Part shown: piece after piece, positions 50,198 through 60,737 of the stretch | Layout of the letters: every line of letters begins with the position of its first letter | Numbering within the stretch: the stretch's first letter is position 1 | Assembly: GCF_030272615.1 (NCBI RefSeq) | Contig: NC_081412.1 | Span: forward strand, 339,068,870 to 339,132,869 | DNA: 64,000 bases | Direction: 5' to 3' | Source of the DNA: Cryptomeria japonica | Taxonomy: Eukaryota > Streptophyta > Pinopsida > Cupressales > Cupressaceae | Position numbers and translations under genes: made by a program | The notes under the pieces: model-generated | The model's database searches: none | What the model was told of the DNA's origin: nothing | What the model saw: the letters and a program-made list of their open reading frames with translations, nothing else

Positions 50198-52851
50198 GAT
50201 TTTGGAACATCAAAAATATTGTTTGGAGGGACAACAAGGTTTCAAGATGCAAGTCCTGATTCTCGTGCTGGTAGCATCAAAATTCAATTTTGATGCACAT
50301 CATTCTCTTAGAACCTTGTTTCGAAGCTTGCACCTCGAACGCCCCTATTTCAGAATATCAAAATTGGTGTTTGGAGGCACAAGAAGGTTTCAAGATGCAA
50401 GTCACGATTCCAGAGCCAGTATTGTCAGATTGCTATTTTGAAGCACATTGTGCTCATAGAACGTTATTTAGGAGCTTGTCCCTAGAAAGCCACGGTTTGG
50501 GACCATCAAAATTGGTATTTGGAGGCACAAGGTTGCAAGACGCAAGTCGCAATTTCGAAGCTGGTAGCATCAAAATGTAATTTTGACGCACATGGTGCTC
50601 TTAGAGCCTCGTTTGCGGAGCTTGTGCCTCGAAAGCTCCAGTTTTGAAATATCAAAATCAATGTCTAAAGGCACAACAAGGTTTCAAGACACAAGTCCTG
50701 ATTCTCAAGCTGATAGCATTAGAACACGATTTTGACAAACATGGTGTTCTTATAACCTCATTTCAGAGGTTGTGCCTCAAAAGCCTCATTTTTGGAGTAT
50801 AAAAAAATAGTGTTTGGAAGCACATCAATGTTTAAAGACACAAGTCCCATTTGCAGAGTCGGTAGTGTCAAAACGCAATTTTGATGTACATCGTGCTCTT
50901 AGAACCTCATTTCAGAGCTTGTGCCTTGAAAGCCCTATTCCGGAGCCTGTAGTGTCAAAACATGATATTGATGCACATCATGCTCTTAGAAGCTCGTTGC
51001 GGAGCTTGTGCCTCGAAAGCCCCAATTTCAAAACATCAAAATCAATGTTTAAAGGGACAACAAGGTTTCAAGACACAAGTCCTTATTCTCAAGCTAATAG
51101 CATCAAAACACGATTTTGACAAATATGGTGTTCTTAGAACCTCATTTTTTTGAGCATAAAAAATAGTGTTTGGAGGCACAACAAGGTTCAAGACACAAGT
51201 CCCAATTCCAGAGTCGGTAGCATCAAAACGCAATTTTTATGTACATCATGCTCTTAGAACCTCATTTCAGAGCTTGTGCCTTGAAAGCCCTGATTTTGGA
51301 ACATCAAAATCAATGTTTGGAGGCACAACAAGGTTTCAAAAATCAAGTCCCTATTCTGGAGCCTGTAGCGTAAAAATTCTATTTTGACGCACATCATTCT
51401 CTTAGAATCTCATTTCGGAGCTTGTGCCTGGAAAGACCGAGTTTTCGAGCATCAAAATCAATGTTCGGAGGCACAACAAAGTTTCAAGATGTAAGTCCCA
51501 ATTCTAGAGTCAATAGCGTCAAAATCTGATTTTGGTGCACATCATGCTCTTAGAACCTCATTTTGAAGCATCAAAATTAGTGTTTTGAGGCAGAACAAGG
51601 TTTAACGATGCAAGCCCCGATTCTAGAGCCAGTAGCATCAAAATTCAGGTTTGAAGCACATTGTGCTCTTAGAACCCTGTTTTAGAAATTGTGCCTCAAA
51701 AGCCCCAGTTTTGGAGCATCAAAATTGGTGTTTGGAGGCATAACAAGGTTTCAAAATGCAAGTCCTAATTCTAGAGCCCGTAGTGTCAAAATTTGATTTT
51801 GATGCACATCGTGCTCTTAGAACCTTGTTTTGGAGCTTATGCCTAAAAATTTAATTTTAACGCACATCATGCTCTTAGAACGTGATTTTGATGCACATCG
51901 TGCTCTTAGAACCTCGTTTCGGAGCGTGTTCTTAGAACCTCATTTCGGAAGTTGTGCTTCAAAAGCCTCATTTCAGACCTTGTGCCTTGAAAGCCCTTAT
52001 TTTGGAACATCTAAGTCAGTGTTTGGAGGCACGAAAACATTCCAAGAAGCAAGTCCCTATTCTGGAACCTGTAGCATCAAAATTCTATTCTGATGCACAT
52101 CATTCTCTTAGAAGCTCATTTCGGTGCTTGTGTCTAGAAAGACCCAATTTTCGAGCATCAAAATCAATGTTTGGAGGCACAATAAGGTTTCAAGATGCAA
52201 GTCTATATTCTAGAGTCAATAGCACCAAAATATGATTTTCGTGCACATCGTGCTTTTAGAACCTTATTTTGAAGCTTGTGCCTCGAAAGGCCCAGTTTCG
52301 GAGCATCAAATTTTTTTTTTTGAGGCACAACAAGGTTTCAAGATTCATTCCCCGATTCTTGAGCTATTAGCATCAAAATTAAATTTTGATGCACATTATG
52401 GTCTTAGAACCCTGTTTTAGAAATTGTGCCTCAAAAGCCCCAGTTTTGGAGCAACAAAATTGTTGTTTGGATGCACAACAAGGTTTCAAGATGCAAGTCA
52501 TTATTCTAGGACACAAAAAGGTTTCAAGATGCAAGTCCCTATTCTGGAGCTTGTAGTGTCAAAACGTGATTTTGATGCACATCATGCTCTTAGAACCTCG
52601 TTTCGGAGCGTGTGGCTTGAAAGCTCAAGTTTCAAAACATCAAAATCAATGTTTAAAGGCACAACGAGGTTTCAAGATACAAGTCCTGATTCTCAAGCTG
52701 ATAGCGTCAAAACTCGATTTTGACAAACATGGTGTTCTTAGAACCTAATTTCGAAGGTTGTGCCTCAAAAGCCTTGTTTTTGGAGCATAAAAATTAGTGT
52801 TTGGAGGCAAAACAAGGTTTCAAGACACAAGTACCAATTCCAGAGTTGGTA
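50198..52851 (+). repeat. Right arm of a large inverted duplication
   Basis: Begins exactly at the orientation switch and mirrors 46074-48827. It carries the same private fusions, including ATCAAAAATATTG near 50210, an m4/m2 fusion near 50935, the compressed monomers near 51840-51985, GGCACGAAAAC near 52030, a fusion at about 52508 (TAGGACACAAAAAGG), and GTACCAATTCCAGAGTTGG at about 52831. Similarity is lost at about 52851 after GTTGGTAC. About 1.37 kb of reverse satellite (48828-50197) separates the arms. Confidence 0.8.
51840..51985 (+). repeat. Cluster of truncated monomers (right copy)
   Basis: Three CTCTTAGAAC or GTTCTTAGAAC boxes lie within about 65 bp, at about 51872, 51903 and 51929. 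The junctions CTTAGAACGTGATTTTG (51880/51881) and GGAGCGTGTTCTTAGAAC (about 51927) are the mirror images of the two junctions in 47101-47245, with one or two base differences. Confidence 0.8.
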
Positions 52852-55352
52852 CTTTGAGAACCTCATTTTGGAGCTTTTGCCTTGAAAGCCCTCATATTGG
52901 AACATCAAAATCAGTGTTTCGAAGCACAACAAAGTTTCAAGAAGCAAGTCCCTATTCCGGAGCCTGCAATTTCAAAACATGATTTTGATGCACATTGTGC
53001 TCATAGAACCTCATTTTGGAGTGTCTGTCTCGAAAGCTCCAGTTTCAAAATATCAAAATCAATGTTTAAAGGCACAACAAGGTTTCAAGACACAAGTCCC
53101 GATTCTCAAGCTGATAGAATCAAAACATGATTTTGAAAAACATGGTGTTCTTAGAACCTCATTTCGGAGGTTGTGCCTCAAAAGCCTCATTTTTGGAGCA
53201 TAAAAATTAGTGTTTGGATGCAAAACAAGGTTTCAAGACACAAGTCCCAATTCCAGAATCAGAAGCGTAAAAACGCAATTTTTATGTACATCGTGCTCTT
53301 AGAACCTCATTTTGGAGCTTGTGGGGATTTTGGAACATCAAAATGAGTGTTTGGAGGCACAACAAGGTTTAAAGAAGCAAATCCCTATTCCAGAGCCTGT
53401 TGCGTCAAAATTCCATTTTGACGCACATCATTCTCTTAGAAGCTCATTTCGGAGCTTGTGTCTCGAAAGACCCAATTTTGGAGCATAAAAATCAATGTTT
53501 CGAGGCACAACAAGATTTGAAGATGCAAGTCATAATTCTAGAGTCAATAGCATCAAAATCTGATTTTGGCACACATCATGCTCTTAGAACCTCATTTCAA
53601 AGCTTGAGACTCGAAAGCCCCAGTTTCAGAGCATCAAAATCAGTGTTTTGAGGCACAAGGTTTCAAGATGCAAGACCTGATTCTAGAGCTAGTAGTATCA
53701 AAATTCAATTTTGTTGCACATTGTGCTCTTAGAACCCTTTATAAGAAATTGTGCATCAAAACCCCAGTTTTGGAGCATCAAAATCGATGTTTGGAGGCAC
53801 AACAAGGTTTCAATATGCAAGTCCTGATTCTGGAGCCGGTAGCATCAAAATTTGATTTTGACACACATCGTACTCTCAGAACCTTATTTTGGAGCTTATT
53901 CCTCAGAATCGTTGGTTTCAAAGCATCATAATTGGTGTTTAGAGGCAGAACAAGCTTTCGAGACGCAAGTCCCTATTCTGGAGCCTGTAGTGTCAAAACG
54001 TGGTTTTGATGCACATCGTGCTCTTAGAACCTTGTTTCAGAGTGTGTGGCAACAAAGCTCCAGTTTCAAAACGTCAGAATCAATGTTTAAAGTCACAACA
54101 AGGTTTCAAGACACAAGTTCCAATTCTCAAGCTAATAGCGTCCAAACACGATTTTGACAAACATGGTGTTCTTAGGAGCTCATTTCGGAGGTTGTGCCTC
54201 AAAATCTTCATTTTTGGAGCATAAAAATTAGTGTTTGGAGGAACAACAAGGTTTCAAGACACAAGTTCCAATTCCAGAGTCGGTAGCATCAAAACGCAAT
54301 TTTGATGTACATCATACTCTTAGAACCTCATTTCAGTGCTTGTGCCTTGAAAGCCCTGATTTTGGAACATCAAAATTAGTGTTTGGAAGCACAACAAATT
54401 TTTAAGAAGCAAGTCCCTATTCCAAAGCCTGTAGGGTCAAAATTCCATTTTGATGCACATCATTCTCTTAGAAGCTCATTTCGGAGCTTGTGCCTCGAAA
54501 GCCTCGATTTTTAGCATCAAAATCAGTGTTTTGACGCACAACAAGGTTTCAAGATGCAAGCCCCTATTCTAGAGCTAGTAGCAACAAAATTCAATTTTGG
54601 TGTACATTGTGTTGTTAGAACCCTGTTTTGAAATTGTGCCTCAAAAGCCCCAGTTTTGGAGAATCAAAATCGATGTTTGGTGGCACAACAAGGTTTCAAG
54701 ACGCAAGTCCCTATTCTGGAGCCTGTAGTATCAAAACATGATTTTGATGCACATCATGCTCTTAGAACCTCGTTTCACAGCATGTGGCTTGAAAGCTATA
54801 GTTTCAAAACATCAAAATCAATGTTTAAAGGCAAAACAAGGTTTCAAGACACAAGTCTGGATTCTCAAGCTGATAGCATCAAAACATGATTTTGACAAAC
54901 ATGGTGTTCTTAGAACCTCATTTCAGAGGTTGTTCTTCAAAAGCCTCATTTTTAGAAAATAAAATTTAGTTTTTGGAGGCACCACAAGGTTTCAAGACAC
55001 AAGTCCCAATTCCAGAGTTGGTAGCATCAAAACGCAACTTTGATATACATCATGCTCTTAGAACCTCATTCTAGAGCTTTTGCCTTGAAAGCTTTGATTT
55101 TGGAACATCAAAATCAGTGTTTGGAGGCACAACAAGGTTTCAAAAAGAAAGTCCCAATTCCAGAGCCTGTAGCGTCAAAATTGGTGTTTGGAGGCACAAT
55201 AAGCTTCCAAGATGCACATCGTGCTCTTAGAACCTCGTTTTGGAGTGTGTGGCTCGAAAGCTCCAGTTTCAAAACATCAAAATCAATGTTTAAAGGCACA
55301 ACAAGATTTCAAGATACAAGTCCCGATTCTCAAGCTAATAGCGTCAAAATAT

Positions 55353-55648
55353 GATTTTGACAAACATGGTGTTCTTAGAACCCCATTTCAAAGGTTGTGC
55401 CTCAAAAGCCTCATTTTTGGAGCATAAAAATTAGTGTTTGGAGGCACAATAAGGTTTCAAGACACAAGTCCCAATTCCAGATTCAGTAGAGTCAAAACAT
55501 GATTTTGACAAACATGGTGTTCTTAGAACCCCATTTCAGAGGTTGTGCCTCAAAAGCCTCATTTTTGGAGCATAAAAATTAGTGTTTGGAGGCACAATAA
55601 GGTTTCAAGACACAAGTCCCAATTCCAGATTCAGTAGCGTCAAAATGC
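55353..55648 (+). repeat. Recent single-monomer tandem duplication (m3 type)
   Basis: Two adjacent m3 monomers start GATTTTGACAAACATGG at 55353 and 55501, exactly 148 bp apart. They share private variants (AGAACCCCATTTC, GGCACAATAAGG, CCAGATTCAGTAG) that differ from other m3 copies, and differ from each other at only a few bases. Confidence 0.85.
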
Positions 55649-58600
55649 AATTTTTATGTACATCATGCTCCTAGAACCTCATTTCGGAGCTTGTGCCTTG
55701 AAAGCCCTAATTTTGGAACATCAAAATCAGTGTTTGGAGGCACAACAAGGTTTCAAGAAGCAAGTCCCTATTCCGGAGCCTGTAGCGTCAAAATTCCATT
55801 TTGACGCACATCATTCTCTTAGAAGCTCATTGCGGAGCTTGTGCCTAGAAAGACCCGGTTTTGGAGCATCAAAATCAATGTTTGGAGGCACAACAAGGTT
55901 TCAAGATGCAAGTCCTGGTTCTAGAGTCAATATCATCAAAATCTGATTTTGGCGCACATCGTGCTCTTGGAACCTCATGTCAAAGCTTGTGCCTCGAAAG
56001 CCCGGGTTTCAAAGAATCAAAATCAATGTTTTGAGGCACTACAAGGTTTCAAGATGCAAGCCCAGATTCTAGAGCCAGTTTTATAAAAATTCAATTTTGA
56101 TGCACATTGTGCACTTAGAACCCAGTTTTGGAGCATCAAAATTGATTTTTTGAAGCACAACAATGTTTCAAGATGCAAGTCCTGATTCTGGAGCCGATAG
56201 CATCAAAATTTGATTTTCACGCACATCATGCTTTTAGAACCTTGTTTTGGATCTTATGCCTCAAAATCTTGGGTTTCGAATCTTCAAAATTGGTGTTTGG
56301 AGGCACACAAGCTTTCAAGATGCAAGTCCCTATTCTGGAGCTTGTAGTGTCAAAACATTATTTTGAACACATTGTGCTCTTAGAACCTCGTTTCAAAGTG
56401 TGTGGCTCAAAAGCTCCAGTTTCAAAACATCAAAATAAATGTTTAAAGGCACCACAAAGTTTCAAGACACAAGTCCCAATTCCAGAGTTGGTAGAGTCAA
56501 AACGCAACTTTGAAGTACATCGTGCACTTAGAACCTCATTCTAGAGCTTGTGCCTTAAAAGCTTTGATTTTGGAACATCAAAATCAGTGTTTGGAGGCAC
56601 AACAAGGTTTCACCAAAAAAGTCCCAATTCCGGAGCTTGTAGCGTCAAAATTGGTGTTTGGAGGTACAATAAGCTTCCAAGATGCAAGTCCCTATTCTGG
56701 AGCCGGTAGCGTCAAAATTTGATTTTGACGCACATCAACAAGGTTTCAAGATGCAAGTCCCGATTCTAGAGTAAATAGAGTCAAAATCTAATTTTGGCGC
56801 ACATCAACATCATGCTCTTAGAACCTCATTTCGAAGCTTGTGCCTCAAAAGCCCCGGTTTTGGAGCATCAAAATCAGTGTTTTGAGGCACAAGAAGGTTG
56901 CAAGATGCAAGTCCTGATTCTGGAGCGGGTAGCATCAAAATTTGATTTTGACGCACATTGTGCTCTTAGAACCTTATTTTGAACCTTATGCCTCAAAATC
57001 TTTAGTTTCGAAGCATCAAAATTGGTGTTTGGAGACACAACAAGCTTTCAAGACGCAGTATCTATTCAGGAGCTTGTAGTGTCAAAATGTGATTTTGATG
57101 CACATCTAGCTCTTAGAACCTCATTTCGGAGCCTGTGGCTCGAAACCTCTTGTTTCAAAACATCAAAATCAATGTTTAAATGCACAACAAGGTTGCAAGA
57201 CACAAGTCCTGATTCTCAAGCTCATAGCGTGAAAACATGATTTTGACGAACATGGTGTTCTTAGAACCTCATTTCGAAGCTTTTGCCTTGAAAGCCCTGA
57301 TTTTGGAACATTAAAATGAATGTTTTGAGGCACAACAATGTTTCAAAAAGCAAGTCCCTATTCCAGATCCTATAGCGTCAAAATTCCATTTAGACGCACA
57401 CACATCATTCTCTTAGAAGTTCATTTCGGAGCTTGTGCCTCGAAAGAACCAGTTTTGGAGCATCAAAATCAATGTTTGGAGGCACAACAAGGTTTCAAGA
57501 TGCAAGTCCTGATTCTAGAGTCAATAGCGTCAAAATCTGATTTTGGGGCACATCTTGCTCTTAGAACCTTATTTCAAAGCTTGCGCCTTGAAATCCTCGG
57601 TTCGAAGCATCAAAATCAATGTTTTGAGGCACAACAAGATGCAGTCCCTATTCCAGAGCCTGTAGTGGGAAAACATGATTTTGATGCACATCATGCTCAC
57701 CTCGTTTCGGAGCATGTGGTTTAAAATGTCCAATTTCAAAACATCAAAATCAATGTTTAAAGGCACAACAAGATTTCAAGACACAAGTCCCGATTCTCAA
57801 GCTGATAGTGTCAAAACACGATTTTGACAAACATGGTGTTCTTAGAACCTCATTTTGGAGGTTGTGCCTCAAACTCCTCATTTTTGGAGCATCAAAATCA
57901 ATGTTTGGAGCTCATTTCGGAGCTTGTGCCTTGAAAGACCCAGTTTTGGAGCATCAAAATCAATGTTTGGAGGCACAACAAGGTTTCAAGATGCAAGTCC
58001 TGATTCTAGAGTCAATAGCGTCAAAATCTGGTTTTGGCACACATTGTGCTCAAATTAGTGTTTTGAGGCACAACAAGGTTTCAAGATGCAAGCCCCGATT
58101 CTAGAGCCAGTAGCATCAAAATCTTATTTTCATGCACATTGTGCTGTTAGAACCCTGTTTTAGAAATTGTGTTTCAAAAGCCCCAGTTTTGGAGCATCAA
58201 AATTGATGTTTGGAAGCACAACAAGGTTTCAAGATTCAAGTCCTGATTCTAGAGTCGGTAGCATCAAAATTTCATTTTAAAGCACATCATGCTCTTACAA
58301 CCTTGTTTTGGAGCTTATGCCTCAAAATCTTCAGTTTCGAAGCATCAAAATTGGTGTTTGTAGGTACAACAAGATTTCAAGATGCAAGTCCCTATTTTGG
58401 AGCCTTTATTGTCAAAACGTAATTTTGAAACACATCGTGCTCTTCGAACCTCATTTCGGAGCGTGTGGCTCCAAAGGTCCATTTTCAAAACATCAAAATC
58501 AATATTTAAAGGCATAACAAGGTTTCAAGACACAAGTCCCTATTCTCAAGCTGATGGTGTCAAAACACGATTTTGACAAACATGGTGTTCTTAGAACCTC

Positions 58601-59197
58601 ATTTCGGAGGTTGTGTTTCAAAAGCCTCATTTTTGGAGAATAAAAATTAGTGTTTGGAGGCACAACAAGGTTTCAAGACAAAAGTCCCAGTTCCAAAGTC
58701 GGTAGCGTCAAAACACAATTTTGATGTATATCGTGCTCTTAGAACCTCATTTCAGAGCTTGTGCCTTGAAAGCCCTGATTTTGCAACATAAAAATTAGTG
58801 TTTGGAGGTACAACAAGGTTTCAAGAAACAAGTCCCTATTCCGGAGCCTGTAGCGTCAAAATTCCATTTTGATGCACATCATTCTCTTAGAAGCTCATTT
58901 CGGAACTTGTGTCTTGAAAGACCCAGTTTTGGAGCGTCAAAATCAATGTTTCGAGGCACAACAAGGTTTCAAGATGCAAGCCCCGATTCTAGAGCTAGTA
59001 ACATCAACATTCAATTTTGATCCACATTGTGCTCGTAGAACCCTGTTTTAGAAATTGTGCCTCAAAAGCCCCAGTTTTGGAGCATCAAAATCGATGTTTG
59101 GAGGCACAACAAGGTTTCAAGATACAAGTCCCTATTCTCAAGTTGATAGAATCAAAACACGATTATGGAGCCAGTAGCATCAAAATTTGATTTTGAT

Positions 59198-59366
59198 GAG
59201 TAGGATGTGCGCCAAAATCAGATTTTGACGCTTTTGATTCAAGAATCAGGACTTGCATCTGGAAACCTTGTTGTGCCTCCAAACATTGATTTTGATGCTC
59301 CAAAACTGGGTCTTTCGAGGCAGAAGCTCTAAAATGAGCTTTTAAGAGAATGATGTGCATCAAAAT
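59198..59366 (-). repeat. One-monomer inverted segment
   Basis: A short reverse-oriented piece (GGATGTGCGCCAAAATCAG through GAGAATGATGTGCATC) sits between forward-oriented monomers. It is about 169 bp, little more than one monomer, made of an m6 start and an m5 unit in reverse. The left border is GATTTTGATGAGTAGG and the right border is TCAAAATAGCGTTAAAATC. The satellite palindrome TCAAAAT...ATTTTGA lies at both borders. Confidence 0.8.
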
Positions 59367-60265
59367 AGCGTTAAAATCTGATTTTGGTGCACATCGTGCT
59401 CTTCGAACCTCATTTCGAAGCTTGTGCCTCAAAAGCCCCGGTTTCAGAGCATCAAAATCAATGTTTTTTGGCACAACAAGGTTTTATGGTGCAAGCTTCG
59501 ATTCTAGAGCCAGTAGAATGAAAATTCAATTTTGATTTACATTGTTCTCTTAGAACCCTGTTTTAGAAATTGTGCCTCAAAAGCCCCAGTTTTTGAGCAT
59601 CAAAATCAATGTTTGGAGGCACAATAAGGTTTCAAGATGCAAGTCCTGATTTTGGAGCCGGTAGCATCAAAATTTTATTTTTAGGCACATCATGCTCTTA
59701 GAGCCTTGTTTTGGAGCTTATGCCTTAAAATATTTGGTTTCAAGATAGAAGTCTCGATTCTCAAGCTGATAGCATCAAAATATGATTTTGACAAACATCA
59801 TGTTCTTAGAACCTCATTTCGGAAGTTGTGCCTCAAAAGCCTCATTTTTGGAGCATAAAAATTAGTGTTTGGAGGCACAACAAGGTTTCAAGACACAAGT
59901 CCCAATTCCAGAGTCGGTAGCATAAAAATACAATTTTGATGTACATTGTGTTGTTTGAACCTCATTTCGGAGCTTGTGCCTTGAAAGCGCTGATTTTGGG
60001 AAATAAAAATCACTGTTTCGAGGCACAAAAAGGTTTCAAGAAGCAAGTCCCTATTCCAGAGCGTCAAAATTCCATTTTGACGCACATCATTCTCTTAGAA
60101 GCTCATTTTGGAACTTGTGTCTTGAAAGACCCAGTTTTGGAGTGTCAAAATCAATGTTTCGAGGCACAACAAGGTATGAAGATGCAAGCCCCGATTCTAG
60201 AGCCAGTAGTATCCAAATTAAATTTTGATGCACATTGTGCTCTTAGAACCCTATTTTATAAATTG
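59367..60265 (+). repeat. 148-bp satellite, forward block A4 (first part)
   Basis: About six forward-oriented monomers. The region 59936-60265 shares an unusual deletion (CAGAGCGTCAAAATTCC) and the GGTATGAAGATGC variant with the reverse complement of 3900-4246. The last monomer is cut at AAATTG, where the reverse-oriented LTR begins. Confidence 0.92.
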
Positions 60266-60737
60266 TGCAGGAAGGCCAAGTGCCTAGAGCTCACTGCTCA
60301 ATTACAAAGAAGTCACATTGACTTACAAAAATGGATTATACAAATCCAACGTCTTGTACTGCTTCAGATTAGCATCCACTATGCCAACATAAACCCTTAT
60401 CCAATAATTCACATATTAGGTCAGCAATTATCTTTCCATACTTCGTGTTCTAAATGATCTACAATAATCTCATACATATATGAGTCATATTACAATCAGC
60501 CAAGTCGGCTTACAAAAAGATTTTACAATTAATTACAAAATATATATACACAAAATTCCTTTCAGCCATGGTGCCGATAATCTTCTTTTTCGGTGTCGAT
60601 GATTTGTATGCCGGTGTAGAGTCTGCCAGTGCTAGTGCCTGTGTCTACCTACCGCTATCACATAATTGTAAGGTTGCCATGAATGACAATACCTTCATTC
60701 ACATACACTTTCTCATTGGAGTGTGCATTTGCCAACA
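60266..60737 (-). mobile_element. Solo-LTR-like sequence, reverse orientation
   Basis: A 472-bp non-satellite sequence. Read on the reverse strand it begins TGTTGGCAAATGCACAC and ends GGCCTTCCTGCA, giving TG...CA ends. It shares the first eight bases, TGTTGGCA, with the LTR at 11256 but is otherwise different and shorter, so it belongs to another family. A TATATATA box and AT-rich stretch lie inside. No primer binding site or coding region adjoins it. Flanking 5-mers (AATTG on the left, ACTAA on the right) do not match. The satellite phase jumps from an m7 start on the left to an m2 end on the right, so flanking satellite was lost. The 87-codon forward frame from 60568 runs out of it into satellite and is not a gene. 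Confidence 0.7.
60536..60553 (-). promoter_or_regulatory. TATA-like motif in the solo LTR
   Basis: On the reverse strand TGTGTATATATATTTTG lies roughly 190 bp into the LTR, a plausible U3 core promoter position. This is a motif match only. Confidence 0.4.

Larger units (their letters stand above)
50198..59197 (+). repeat. 148-bp satellite, forward block A3
   Basis: About 9.0 kb, near 61 forward-oriented monomers. Its first 2.65 kb (50198-52851) is the right arm of the inverted duplication. An exact-period single-monomer duplication lies at 55353-55648. A deletion-bearing segment at 54976-55215 recurs at 56446-56685. The part 58200-59051 has an inverted relative at 7796-8640. No gene is supported. 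The block ends at a one-monomer inversion. Confidence 0.93.

Noticed and set aside
59936-60457. A 173-codon forward frame crossing into the solo LTR
   Set aside because: The first part is satellite and the last part is reverse-oriented LTR; the fusion is accidental.
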